64,000 nucleotides of DNA from DATAPE01 sp034667525. GTDB lineage: Bacteria; Actinomycetota; CADDZG01; WHSQ01. This document shows, piece by piece, positions 1-8,753 of this stretch (the first letter of the stretch is position 1; the number at the start of each line of letters is the position of its first letter). Location of the stretch: assembly GCA_034667525.1 (NCBI GenBank), contig JAXDJO010000036.1, positions 1-64,000 on the forward strand, given 5' to 3'. Position numbers and translations under genes: made by a program. The notes beneath the pieces were generated by a model that did not search any database, had not been told where the DNA came from, and saw only the letters and a list, made by a program, of their open reading frames with translations.

Positions 1-46
1 TGAGAGGGCGGCGTCCTCGGCCAACTAGACTACCGGGCCGTACGAG

Positions 47-119
47 CTGGGGCGCCTGGATTCGAACCAGGACTAGCGGAACCAGAATCCGCCGGGCTGC
101 CAGGTTACCCCACGCCCCA
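47..119 (-). tRNA. tRNA-Gln (anticodon CTG)
   Basis: The reverse strand folds as a complete cloverleaf: acceptor arms TGGGGCG/CGCCCCA, a D arm with a GGG/CCC stem, anticodon stem GCGGA/TCCGC around loop TTCTGGT (anticodon CTG, reading CAG), and a T arm CCTGG-TTCGAAT-CCAGG. The discriminator base is G and CCA is not encoded. The first pair is U1-A72, as in bacterial glutamine tRNAs charged by the GluRS/GatCAB route, which fits the gltX and gatCAB genes nearby. The gene lies divergent to the ClC channel gene. Confidence 0.95.
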
Positions 120-131
120 TCCGAGCACCCG

Positions 132-137
132 AGGATA
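132..137 (-). promoter_or_regulatory. Candidate -10 box for tRNA-Gln
   Basis: On the minus strand TATCCT lies 12 bases upstream of the mature 5' end of the tRNA, a normal distance for a tRNA promoter with a short 5' leader. It falls in the 23-base gap shared with the divergent ClC gene and overlaps that gene's GAGGA ribosome binding site. No clear -35 box is seen. Confidence 0.45.
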
Positions 138-142
138 CTGCC

Positions 143-1939
143 ATGCCTTCGAATTCCGACGGCCCCTCGCGAGGCCGGGTCCGGGTGCACACGCCAACTG
201 GGCGCGTCCTGTTGCTCAGCGCGCTCGCGGTAGTGATCGGACTGGCCTCGGGAGGTGCCGCATGGGCATTGATTCACCTCATCGGGCTCATCACCAACGC
301 TGCCCTGTTCCATCGCTTCGGTTGGAACATCCCGTCGTTCGCTAACTTCCATCCCGGTGTGGGTTTGATCGCGGCCGCGGTCGCGGGGGCCCTATTGGTC
401 TCGCTCTTGGCGGAATGGGCGCCGGCTATCCGGGGCCATGGGATCCCCGAAGCCATGGAAGCAGTGCTTACCAAGCAGAGCCGGATCTCACCGAAGACGG
501 CTCTCGCGAAACCGCTTTCCGCCGCCATCGCGATCGGGACCGGGGGGCCGTTTGGAGCCGAAGGACCCATCATCGTTACGGGCGGGGCGTTCGGTTCATT
601 GATCGGACAAGTCTTGCCTCTGTCGCCGTCTGAGCGAAAGATCCTTCTGGCAACAGGCGCGGCCGCGGGGATGGCTGCCACCTTCGGGGCTCCGCTGGCG
701 GCCGTGGTGCTTGCCCTGGAACTGTTGCTGTTCGAGTTCTCGACCCGCGCATTCGTGCCGCTGGTAGTGGGTTCGAGTGTCGCGGGCGCGGTCCACATCT
801 CCCTTTTCGGCTCCGGACCCCTTTTCACGGTGCCGTCCCAGGATTTCGCCGGCCTCGACAAACTGCCCCTCTACGTTGTCCTGGGGATCCTGGCGGGATT
901 GCTTGCGGTCGTAATCGTCAAGGGACTCTCGTTGTTCGAGGACGGTTTCGACCGGCTGCCCATCCCGAAGTTCTGGCACCCCGCCATCGGCGCCGTCGGT
1001 TTCGCCGCGATCGGCTTCCTCGTCCCGCGCGTATTGGGGGTTGGATACTCCTCGATCAGCGATGTGCTCGCGGGCCGGCTCGCCATCGCCGCCCTGGTGA
1101 TCCTTGGGCTCGCCAAGCTGTTCGCATGGTGGGTCGCCCTCGCGTCGGGAACTTCAGGGGGAACCCTCGCTCCGATCCTCTTGATCAGCGGTTCCTTCGG
1201 AAGCGCGTTGGGCCAATTGCTTCATCGGGGGATCCCCAGTCTCAGCGCGAGCTCGTTCGCGCTGGTCGCCATGGCGGCGACCTTCGGAGCTGCAACGCGT
1301 GCAACTTTTGCCGCAATCGTCTTTCTCTTCGAGATCACCCGGGACTACCAGATGATCTTGCCACTGATGCTTGCCGGCGTGATCGCCGACCTCGTCGCCA
1401 GCGCCCTGCTGGAAGAGAGCCTCTTAACCGAGAAGCTCGCCCGGCGGGGCCTGAAAGTGCGTGGCGATTATGAGGTCGACATCTTGCGCACGATGCTTGT
1501 GCGGCAGGTGATGACAACAGAGGTCGACACGTTGCCATCGGACATCACGATGCACGAAGCGCGGCTGCAGTTCGATCGGGGAGACCACAACGCGTATCCG
1601 GTTGTAGATGCGGAGGGGAAAGTCATCGCGATCTGTACACGTTCCACGGTGGTGCGTTCGGCCGATCCTGGGTCCGGGCTGTTGACCGATGTCGCCGACG
1701 CGGACGTCGTTACGGCCTTTCCTAGTGACACCGTGCTGTACTCGCTTCACCGAATGTTCGATGAGAGTGTCGAAGCGTTGCCGGTGGTCGACGACGACGA
1801 TCACCTCATCGGCATCTGCACGAGAACCGACATCCTGCGGACCCGTCGCCACCAGCTCGAGCTAGAGGAACGGGAGCCGTCCAGCTTGCGGTTGCCTCAC
1901 CGATGGCGGACCAGGAACCGCATAGAAGAGGAGGGATAG
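143..1939 (+). CDS. ClC family chloride channel/transporter with C-terminal CBS pair
   Basis: A 598-residue membrane protein that moves chloride, probably in exchange for protons. The ClC signature segments are present: GHGIPEAME (98-106), GTGGPFGAEGP (132-142, with the gating glutamate at 140) and GTSGGTLAP (336-344). Two CBS domains follow at about 453-505 and 515-570; they usually bind adenine nucleotides and regulate gating. The usual GSGIP serine is His here, and the usual GxFxP phenylalanine is Leu, so ion selectivity may differ from the classic H+/Cl- exchangers. The ATG follows GAGGA at a good distance. It converges on gltX and appears to be a single-gene unit. Confidence 0.9.
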   Translation: MPSNSDGPSRGRVRVHTPTGRVLLLSALAVVIGLASGGAAWALIHLIGLITNAALFHRFGWNIPSFANFHPGVGLIAAAVAGALLVSLLAEWAPAIRGHGIPEAMEAVLTKQSRISPKTALAKPLSAAIAIGTGGPFGAEGPIIVTGGAFGSLIGQVLPLSPSERKILLATGAAAGMAATFGAPLAAVVLALELLLFEFSTRAFVPLVVGSSVAGAVHISLFGSGPLFTVPSQDFAGLDKLPLYVVLGILAGLLAVVIVKGLSLFEDGFDRLPIPKFWHPAIGAVGFAAIGFLVPRVLGVGYSSISDVLAGRLAIAALVILGLAKLFAWWVALASGTSGGTLAPILLISGSFGSALGQLLHRGIPSLSASSFALVAMAATFGAATRATFAAIVFLFEITRDYQMILPLMLAGVIADLVASALLEESLLTEKLARRGLKVRGDYEVDILRTMLVRQVMTTEVDTLPSDITMHEARLQFDRGDHNAYPVVDAEGKVIAICTRSTVVRSADPGSGLLTDVADADVVTAFPSDTVLYSLHRMFDESVEALPVVDDDDHLIGICTRTDILRTRRHQLELEEREPSSLRLPHRWRTRNRIEEEG

Positions 1940-1962
1940 AGATTAGGTGGCCGCAGCAGGAG

Positions 1963-3390
1963 CTAGGGCATCGCGATCGTTTGCGGCGCGGCCCTGAGTC
2001 GTTCGAGGGCGGTGTTCCTTCCCAGGATCTCCAGGGATTCGAACAGCGGCGGCGATACCAGTGTGCCGGTCACGGCCGCCCGGATCGGTTGGAACGCTTG
2101 CTTGGGCTTCAGCCCCCGCTCGGTGGCCAACTGCCGCAGGCCCGCCTCGATCTCCTCGCCGGTCCAGGAGGTCAGGGCTTCGAGTCGGTCGGCGACCGAA
2201 CGGAGGTACTCGGCCTGGCCCTGGATGACCTTCGACGCCTTCTCGTCCAGCGTGACCGGCCCGAACAGAAAAGCGATCATCGGGGGAGCCTCATCGAGCC
2301 GCTTGAGTCGCTCGTTGATCAGGGGCGCAACTGCCTTCAAGATGGTCCGACCTTCGGGAGAATCGGCCTCGACGCCCGCTCGCGCACAGAAAGGAACCAG
2401 CCGCTCTGCAAGGTCGGCGGGATCGAGGTGCTTTATATAGAGGCCGTTCAGCCACTCGAGCTTGACGACATCGAATGCGGCGGGGTTCTTGCCGACCCGC
2501 TCCAGAGAGAACTTCTCGACCAACTCTCCAGCCGAGAAGATGTTGGTCTTGTCGTCGAACGACCACCCAAGGAGCGCCAGGTAATTCACCATTGCCTCCG
2601 GAAGGAATCCTGCGTCGCGGTATGCCCGCACCGAAACGTCCCCCCATCTCTTCGACAACGGCCGTCCATCGGAGGAGACGAGGAGAGGCAAGTGTGCGAA
2701 CAGTGGAACCTCGCTGACACCGAGGGCCTCTCGGATCAGCAGTTGGCGCGGGGTCGCCGCAAGAAGGTCCTCGCCTCGGATCACATGAGTGATCTCCATC
2801 TCGAGATCGTCCACGCTGACCGCCAGCATGTAGGTGGGAAATCCGTCCGATCTCTGTATGACGAAGTCGGAGATCTGAGCTGTGTTCGTCGCTACCGGCC
2901 CCCGAACGATGTCGTCGAAACTGATCGTTCGATCCTCCGGAACGCGAAAGCGAAGCGCAAAACTCCTGCCCTCTGCCTCGAATGCGGCGCGCTCCGCAGA
3001 GGTGAGATCGCGGCACCGGCCGTCGTAGCCCGGCGGACGGCCGGATGCCATCGCCGCCTTTCGTCTGGACTCGAGCTCCTCTGGAGTGCAATAGCAGCGA
3101 TACGCATTGCCGTTCGAGACCAATCGATCGGCTGCGGTCGCGTAGCTGTCCAAGCGCCGGCTTTGCAGGAATGGTCCTTCGTCCCATGTGAGCCCAAGCC
3201 ATTGGAGATCCTCGGCGATCGCACCGTAGGCCTCGTCGCTCGCCCGTTTCTGGTCGGTGTCCTCGATCCTCAAGACGAAAACACCGTCCTTCTGGCGCGC
3301 GAACAACCAGTTGTAAAGAGCGGCCCTGGCGTTCCCCACATGGATAGATCCACTGGGAGCGGGAGCGATCCTGGTGCGTACCTGCGTCAT
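1963..3390 (-). CDS. gltX: Glutamyl-tRNA synthetase
   Basis: Class I aminoacyl-tRNA synthetase of 475 residues, the normal bacterial length. It charges tRNA-Glu with glutamate and, in organisms using GatCAB, also mischarges tRNA-Gln. The HIGH motif appears as PAPSGSIHVGN (10-20) and the KMSKS motif as PLSKRWGD (about 244-251). A C-x-C (99, 101) with Y122 and C126 resembles the zinc site of bacterial GluRS. The start is preceded by TACTCT eight bases upstream and has no Shine-Dalgarno, so the transcript may be nearly leaderless. It lies divergent to the gamma-glutamyltransferase gene, with 42 bases between starts. Whether it is non-discriminating cannot be read from sequence alone, but tRNA-Gln 2 kb away and gatCAB 10 kb away suggest it. 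Confidence 0.95.
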   Translation of the reverse strand: MTQVRTRIAPAPSGSIHVGNARAALYNWLFARQKDGVFVLRIEDTDQKRASDEAYGAIAEDLQWLGLTWDEGPFLQSRRLDSYATAADRLVSNGNAYRCYCTPEELESRRKAAMASGRPPGYDGRCRDLTSAERAAFEAEGRSFALRFRVPEDRTISFDDIVRGPVATNTAQISDFVIQRSDGFPTYMLAVSVDDLEMEITHVIRGEDLLAATPRQLLIREALGVSEVPLFAHLPLLVSSDGRPLSKRWGDVSVRAYRDAGFLPEAMVNYLALLGWSFDDKTNIFSAGELVEKFSLERVGKNPAAFDVVKLEWLNGLYIKHLDPADLAERLVPFCARAGVEADSPEGRTILKAVAPLINERLKRLDEAPPMIAFLFGPVTLDEKASKVIQGQAEYLRSVADRLEALTSWTGEEIEAGLRQLATERGLKPKQAFQPIRAAVTGTLVSPPLFESLEILGRNTALERLRAAPQTIAMP

Positions 3391-3432
3391 CGCGGTTCAG
3401 AGTAACTGCGCCCACTTAGAGTCCAAGGCGGC

Positions 3433-4926
3433 ATGAACAAACACAGATTGGCGATAGCCGCAGGCAACCGGCTCAGCGCGGCGGCGGCCGCGGAGATCGG
3501 CCGGTCCGGGGGCAATGCGGTGGACGCGTGCCTTGCCTCGGCGATCATGGCGTGGGTAGCCGAGCCATTCATGGCCTCAGCCGGCGGGTCGGGCTTCATC
3601 GCAGTCGGTACGGCCGCGGGATCTGCCGAAGTCTTCGACGGCAACAACGCCATGCCACTATCCGTGAGCAGCGACACCAGGATCACGAGGATCTTCGTGC
3701 CCGACTATGCCAACGGGCTCTACACCGGGATAGGCGGTGGAGCGGTCGCGGTGCCGGGGATCCTTGCCGCGATCGAAGCTGCCTGGGAAGCCCACGGCAG
3801 CATCCAATGGCCCGCTCTGTTCGCGCCCGCGATAAGAGCCGCACGCGAGGGGATCGATTTCCCCCTCACGTCCGCCTACTACCTCTCTGTCACGTGGTCG
3901 CGCATCTGGTCCCAGTATCCGGAGGCAACAAGGCTCTTCGGAAGGGCCGACGGTCCCTATGAAGCCGGCGAGCACTTCACCCAACCCCAGCTCGCCGAGT
4001 CCCTCGAGCTCATCGCCTCCGAGGGAGCCGCAGTGCTCTATGGGGGCCCCCTCGGCGACGAGCTCGCCGCTGTCGTGCACGATGACGGCGGCGCTCTCGG
4101 GAAGCGAGACCTCCTCGCCTACCGCGTCGAGCGAAGAGTGCCTATCTCCACCGAAGCTCTGGGGTGGACGGTCGCCGCCAATCCTCCGCCGGCAGTGGGC
4201 GGGGCCGTGCTGATCCACATGCTTTCACTGCTCGACGGCACCGACCTTCGCGATGATCTGAGCCGTCTGCGCGCGATCGTCGACGCGGAAGCTGCAGCTA
4301 TCGGCTACCGTAGCGAGCGATACGAAGATCCCGGCGAGGTCGCCGGCGCCCTCGAGCAAGCGCTCGAGCAGGTAAGGGCAACCCGCGGCCGGTCGGGGGC
4401 CACCAGTCACATGTCCACTGCAGATGCCGGCGGCCAGGTGTGCTCTCTGACGGAGTCCGATGGATACGGATCGGGTTTGGTCGCACACGGGGTACTTCTA
4501 AACAACACTCTGGGGGAAGAAGAACTGAACCCCCGGGGTGCATTCGGGCTCGTCGCCGGCTCCCGTTGTCACTCGAACATGACCCCCACTATCGCTTCCG
4601 GGCGCGGCATGTGTGTTGCTCTCGGCTCTCCCGGCGCCGACCGCATCGTGGGAGCGATCGCTCAGACGCTGGTCGCCCTTGCCGTCGATGGAGCCTCGCT
4701 GGCGGAAGCTGTCGCGCGGCCGCGTGCCCACGTGCAACACCGGCCGGAAGGACTGCTCCTCTGTTTCGAGCCGGGAGTTCCGGCCGAAGCGCTCGGTCTA
4801 CCGCTGGAGCGTTTCGCAGAGCCCCACATGTTCTTCGGAGGCGTACAAGCAGCCTCGGTCGATGCCGCGGGGGTAGTCGACGCCGCGCACGATCCCAGGC
4901 GATCCGGCGGCACCGCCTTCATCTAA
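3433..4926 (+). CDS. Gamma-glutamyltransferase family protein (Ntn hydrolase)
   Basis: A 497-residue member of the gamma-glutamyltranspeptidase family, which cleaves gamma-glutamyl bonds of glutathione-like or polyglutamate substrates after self-cleavage at a threonine. Family marks are GGNAVDACLA near the N-terminus, a putative maturation site GATSHMST (Thr about 324, usually T-T/S-H-x-S), SLTES, and CHSNMTPTI near 380. It is shorter than typical GGT (about 530-580) and shows no signal peptide: the N-terminus MNKHRLAIAAGN enters the catalytic fold directly. This suggests a cytoplasmic enzyme, perhaps cleaving other gamma-glutamyl or acyl compounds. TAGAGT lies ten bases before the ATG. The stop overlaps that of ilvE on the other strand by four bases. 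Confidence 0.85.
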   Translation: MNKHRLAIAAGNRLSAAAAAEIGRSGGNAVDACLASAIMAWVAEPFMASAGGSGFIAVGTAAGSAEVFDGNNAMPLSVSSDTRITRIFVPDYANGLYTGIGGGAVAVPGILAAIEAAWEAHGSIQWPALFAPAIRAAREGIDFPLTSAYYLSVTWSRIWSQYPEATRLFGRADGPYEAGEHFTQPQLAESLELIASEGAAVLYGGPLGDELAAVVHDDGGALGKRDLLAYRVERRVPISTEALGWTVAANPPPAVGGAVLIHMLSLLDGTDLRDDLSRLRAIVDAEAAAIGYRSERYEDPGEVAGALEQALEQVRATRGRSGATSHMSTADAGGQVCSLTESDGYGSGLVAHGVLLNNTLGEEELNPRGAFGLVAGSRCHSNMTPTIASGRGMCVALGSPGADRIVGAIAQTLVALAVDGASLAEAVARPRAHVQHRPEGLLLCFEPGVPAEALGLPLERFAEPHMFFGGVQAASVDAAGVVDAAHDPRRSGGTAFI

Positions 4927-5852
4927 ACAGGCTCCTGGATGAAGTCGAGCCATCTGAAGTACTTCTCGTCACCGCCCTTGACGATCGAGAAGAACTGGGA
5001 TTGCAGCGTCTGGGTGATGGGGCCGGGCTCCCCCAACATCCGCCCGTCGATCTCACGCACAGGCGTCACTTCTGCAGCAGTCCCCGTGACAAACATCTCT
5101 TCCGCCAGATACAGGTCAGCTCGGGTTAGAGGGGTTTCGTAAACGGTCATACCGAGATCGCGCGCGATATCGATGACGGACCTTCTCGTGATGCCCGGGA
5201 GCGGTCCCTCTATCAAGGGCGGGGTCAGCAGCTCACCATCCCTCACGATGAAAAGGTTTTCCCCGGTGGCCTCCGAGACGAACCCAAGAGGATTCAACAT
5301 CACGGCTTCGTCGTATCCATTTCTGGTTGCCTCGAGCTTGGCCATCGCCGAGTTTATGTAGGCACCGGTAACTTTCGCCTGCGGGGGGATGATGTTCGGG
5401 TCGTGCCGGCGCCACGACGAAACCGTCAGCCTGATGCCGTGCTCCAACGCGTCCTCGCCCAGATACGCGCCCCATGCCCACACGGCGATCGAGACATCGA
5501 CCGGATTGTTCTCGGGATTCACGCCCATCTCTCCACCGAAGCCGCGGTAGGCGATGGGTCGTATGTAGCACGACTGCATCTTGTTCACCGCGATCAGATC
5601 GCGGGTGGCAGTGACCAATTCTTCAACCGAGTAAGGCAGATCCATCATGAATATCTTGGCGGAGTCCTCCATCCGTTCGAGGTGATCTCGAAGTCTGAAG
5701 ACAGCCGGCCCCCGTGGCGTTTCGTAACAGCGGATGCCTTCGAACACCCCGGTTCCGTAGTGCAGCGCGTGCGCCAGAACGTGAACCGTCGCCTCTTCCC
5801 ACGGCACCTGTTTCCCGTTCATCCAGACCTTGTCGACGGGCTGGATAGGCAT
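4923..5852 (-). CDS. ilvE: Branched-chain amino acid aminotransferase
   Basis: Fold-type IV PLP aminotransferase of 309 residues that makes leucine, isoleucine and valine from their 2-oxo acids. The PLP lysine is K160 in QAKVTGAYINS, followed by the class IV signature ending in GFVSEATGENLFIV. HYGTGVFEG near residue 31 is typical of IlvE. It starts 12 bases after serA stops, behind a GGGGGAG ribosome binding site, so serA and ilvE are probably co-transcribed. Confidence 0.93.
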   Translation of the reverse strand: MPIQPVDKVWMNGKQVPWEEATVHVLAHALHYGTGVFEGIRCYETPRGPAVFRLRDHLERMEDSAKIFMMDLPYSVEELVTATRDLIAVNKMQSCYIRPIAYRGFGGEMGVNPENNPVDVSIAVWAWGAYLGEDALEHGIRLTVSSWRRHDPNIIPPQAKVTGAYINSAMAKLEATRNGYDEAVMLNPLGFVSEATGENLFIVRDGELLTPPLIEGPLPGITRRSVIDIARDLGMTVYETPLTRADLYLAEEMFVTGTAAEVTPVREIDGRMLGEPGPITQTLQSQFFSIVKGGDEKYFRWLDFIQEPV

Positions 5853-5864
5853 AGCTCCCCCTGG

Positions 5865-7472
5865 CTAAAGGCGTTGGTTCGACTCTAGTCCCGCCTCCAG
5901 CACGACCAGGCGGGCCCCTCGCAAGCGCGCGGTACGGGTGATGTCATCCAGGATGGGGGCCGGGATCGGCGAATCGAGCGCAAGCCCCATCAGGGCCTCT
6001 CCCCCCTGGGTCTGGCGGCCGACCTGCATGTTCGCGATGTTCACTCCCGCCTGACCGAGCAGGGTGCCCACTATCCCCACGATGCCGGGCCGGTCTTCGT
6101 ACAGGAAGAACGCCATTACGGGTGCGAATGCCATGTCGATGTCGTACCCGTACACGCGCACCAGCCTCTCGATGCCTCGCTTTCCTGCGAGGACTCCCGC
6201 CACGGTTACCTCTTGGCCGGAAGAGCTCGCAGAAGCATCGATGAGGTTGACGTAATCGTTGGACGTCGTGCACTTGGATTCGCTGTACGAGATCCCTCGC
6301 TCTCGAGCCAGCAACGGAGCATTGACGAATGTCACCGGTTCGTGGACGACGGAAGAGAACGCCCCCTTTAGGCCCGCCAGAGTCAGCGCTCTCGTGTCGT
6401 GATCTGCGATCTGCCCGTTGTAGCCGAAGCGGATGCTCTCGACACCCGCAGCGGACAATCCGACGACCATCCGCCCGAGTCGCTCCGCCAACCGGAGGTA
6501 GGGACGCACGGGCTCGGGGATCTCGGTGCCGGCATCCACGTTGACAGCGAATGGCACGAAATCCCCCGCGAGTGCCAGCAAGACTTGCTCTGCGATGGCG
6601 AGGCCGGCTTTGTCCTGAGCTTCAACTGTCGATGCTCCGAGATGGGGCGTGACCACGACGTTGTCGAATCCGAACAGAGGATGCTCCGTAACGGGCTCTC
6701 CTTCGAAAACGTCGATAGCGGCTCCGGCAACCCGCCCATCTTTGAGTGCGCGCAATAACGCGTCCTCGTCGATCAATCCGCCGCGCGCGGTGTTGACGAT
6801 CCTGATGCCCGGACGCGCTTCCAGCAGCTCGCGTTCGCCGATCAGCCCCGCGGTCTCGGCAGTCTTCGGGAGGTGGATGGTGAGGAAGTCCGCTCGGTGG
6901 CACACGTCCACCACGGTGTCGATCAGCTCAACCCCCATCTGCGCCGCCCGGGCGGGCGGCACGTACGGATCGAACGCGATCACCTGCATCCCGAAGGCGC
7001 TGGCGCGCTGGGCGACCAGGGTTCCGACGCGGCCAAGACCCACCACTCCGAGGGTCTTGCCGTGCAGCTCCACCCCCTGCCACCGCTCTCTTTCCCAAGA
7101 GCCCGCTATCAACGCCGCGTGCGCTTGAGGCACGTTGCGGGCCTGTGCCAGCAACAACGCCATCGTGTGCTCCGCCGCCGACAGAACGTTGGACTGAGGT
7201 GCGTTCACAACGAGCACCCCGTGGCGGGTAGCCGCCTCCACGTCGATGTTGTCGAGGCCGATCCCGGCTCTTCCGACGACTTTCAGATTCAGGGCAGCCT
7301 GGAGCACCTCCGAGGTCACTTTCGTGGCGGAACGCACGATCAGTGCGTCATACGTGGGGATGACTTCGAGCAACTGGGAAGGTGAGAGATCGGCTAGAAC
7401 ATCAACCTGATGCTGGTCGCGCAGCCGTGCCAGACCTGCGTCTGAGAGGGGTTCGCTGACCAGCACCTTCAT
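5865..7472 (-). CDS. serA: D-3-phosphoglycerate dehydrogenase
   Basis: First enzyme of serine biosynthesis, oxidising 3-phosphoglycerate with NAD+. The 535-residue long form has a split substrate-binding domain around a Rossmann fold (VVGLGRVGTLV), the TARGGLIDEDAL segment, an intervening domain (about 320-450) and a C-terminal ACT domain (DRPGIVGIVGTLLGQAGVN), which in relatives senses serine. There are two ATGs: 7481 (MGAMKV) and 7472 (MKVLVS). The second is preferred because TACGAT lies seven bases before it, a leaderless layout common here, and because family members begin MKVLV. It is followed by ilvE, and serC lies 92 bases upstream on the same strand. Confidence 0.95.
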   Translation of the reverse strand: MKVLVSEPLSDAGLARLRDQHQVDVLADLSPSQLLEVIPTYDALIVRSATKVTSEVLQAALNLKVVGRAGIGLDNIDVEAATRHGVLVVNAPQSNVLSAAEHTMALLLAQARNVPQAHAALIAGSWERERWQGVELHGKTLGVVGLGRVGTLVAQRASAFGMQVIAFDPYVPPARAAQMGVELIDTVVDVCHRADFLTIHLPKTAETAGLIGERELLEARPGIRIVNTARGGLIDEDALLRALKDGRVAGAAIDVFEGEPVTEHPLFGFDNVVVTPHLGASTVEAQDKAGLAIAEQVLLALAGDFVPFAVNVDAGTEIPEPVRPYLRLAERLGRMVVGLSAAGVESIRFGYNGQIADHDTRALTLAGLKGAFSSVVHEPVTFVNAPLLARERGISYSESKCTTSNDYVNLIDASASSSGQEVTVAGVLAGKRGIERLVRVYGYDIDMAFAPVMAFFLYEDRPGIVGIVGTLLGQAGVNIANMQVGRQTQGGEALMGLALDSPIPAPILDDITRTARLRGARLVVLEAGLESNQRL

Positions 7473-7564
7473 CGCACCCATCGTATCTAGAGGCCGCCTG
7501 GCTCAGGCTGCATGGGGATCATCGACGCGTCATCGCCCTCCGCCCGGTTGCAGAACGCCCCGAA

Positions 7565-8701
7565 TCAGAAACCCAACGCATGAACCACGTAGTCGATGCA
7601 GTGCGTCAACAACTCAACGTCCTCAGGCTCGATCGCGGGATACATCGCGATCCGGAGTTGGTTTCGACCGAGCTTCCTGTAGGGCTCGGTGTCGACGATG
7701 CCGTTGGCGCGCAGGGCCGCCGAAATCGACGGGGCCAACACCTCATCCACGAAGTCGATCGTGCCCACGACGTTACTGCGCTCCGCCGGGTCCTGGACGA
7801 AAGGAAACGCGAACGCGCTGGCTTCGGCCCACGCGTAGAGGAACTCGGCCGAGCGCGCGCAGCGGGCGATGGACCACTCGAAGCCCCCATTCTCCAGCAT
7901 CCACGTCAGCTGCTCGGCCATGAGGAAGAGCGACGCCAGCCCGGGGGTGTTGTAGGTCTGGTCCTTCCTCGAGTTCTCGACCGCGGGCCAGAGGCCGAGC
8001 GAAGCCGGGATGTAGCGGCCGGACGCGGCCAGTTTCTCTATCCTCTCGAGCGCCGCCGGCGAACACAACGCCAGCCACAACCCCCCATCGGAAGCAAGCA
8101 CCTTTTGAGGTGCGAAGTAGTAAACATCGAGTTCGCGAAGATCGATCGGGAGCGCGCCCGCCGCGGAGGTGGCGTCGACAACCGTCAGCCCGTCGTGCGA
8201 AGGACGGCGGATGGGCATCGCGACACCTGTCGAGGTTTCGTTGTGCGTGAGCGCATAGACATCGATGCCCTCGGTGGGATGAGCCGTGGGATGGGTTCCG
8301 GGGGGGCTCGAGATGACCTCCGGCTCGTCCACGTGCGGGGCGGCGGCCGCCGCCTCCGCGAACCTCCACGAGAATTCCCCGAAAGCCAGGTGCTGAGATC
8401 TTTGCTCGATCAGCCCGAACACCGCGGCATCCCAGAACGCAGTAGTACCCCCGATCCCCAGTACCACCTCGTAGCCGTCGGGGGAGCTGAATAGCTCCCC
8501 CAGCGAATCCTTCACCCGCCGGACCATGGATCGCACCCCGCCCTGCCGGTGACTGGTGCCGAGATATCCGCCCGCACCGCGATACAGAGCTGCAACGGCT
8601 TCGCTGCGGATCTTGGACGGACCCGAGCCGAAACGGCCGTCGGAAGGGCGCAGCTCGGGCGGGATCGTGATGGTCGAGGGGTCACTCATTGCCTGGGTCA
8701 T
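7565..8701 (-). CDS. serC: Phosphoserine aminotransferase
   Basis: Fold-type I PLP enzyme of 378 residues that converts 3-phosphohydroxypyruvate to phosphoserine, the step after SerA. The PLP lysine is K200 in YYFAPQKVLASDGG. The N-terminal RPSDGRFGSGPSKIR and overall length match the actinobacterial SerC type rather than the Escherichia coli type. A second in-frame ATG at 8689 (MSDPST) is possible; neither has a clear ribosome binding site. It lies upstream of serA on the same strand and divergent to the aspartate aminotransferase gene. Confidence 0.93.
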   Translation of the reverse strand: MTQAMSDPSTITIPPELRPSDGRFGSGPSKIRSEAVAALYRGAGGYLGTSHRQGGVRSMVRRVKDSLGELFSSPDGYEVVLGIGGTTAFWDAAVFGLIEQRSQHLAFGEFSWRFAEAAAAAPHVDEPEVISSPPGTHPTAHPTEGIDVYALTHNETSTGVAMPIRRPSHDGLTVVDATSAAGALPIDLRELDVYYFAPQKVLASDGGLWLALCSPAALERIEKLAASGRYIPASLGLWPAVENSRKDQTYNTPGLASLFLMAEQLTWMLENGGFEWSIARCARSAEFLYAWAEASAFAFPFVQDPAERSNVVGTIDFVDEVLAPSISAALRANGIVDTEPYRKLGRNQLRIAMYPAIEPEDVELLTHCIDYVVHALGF

Positions 8702-8753
8702 CTTGCCGCAGCGTGGGAGGATTCGACGGACATCGCCAAACGCCGGGTGGAAT

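Noticed and set aside
1903..3405. A 500-codon open frame on the plus strand
   Set aside because: It is antisense to gltX along its length and has no family similarity; high GC leaves such shadows.
2291..3415. A 374-codon open frame on the minus strand
   Set aside because: It lies in another frame of gltX and reads as Arg-rich shadow sequence.
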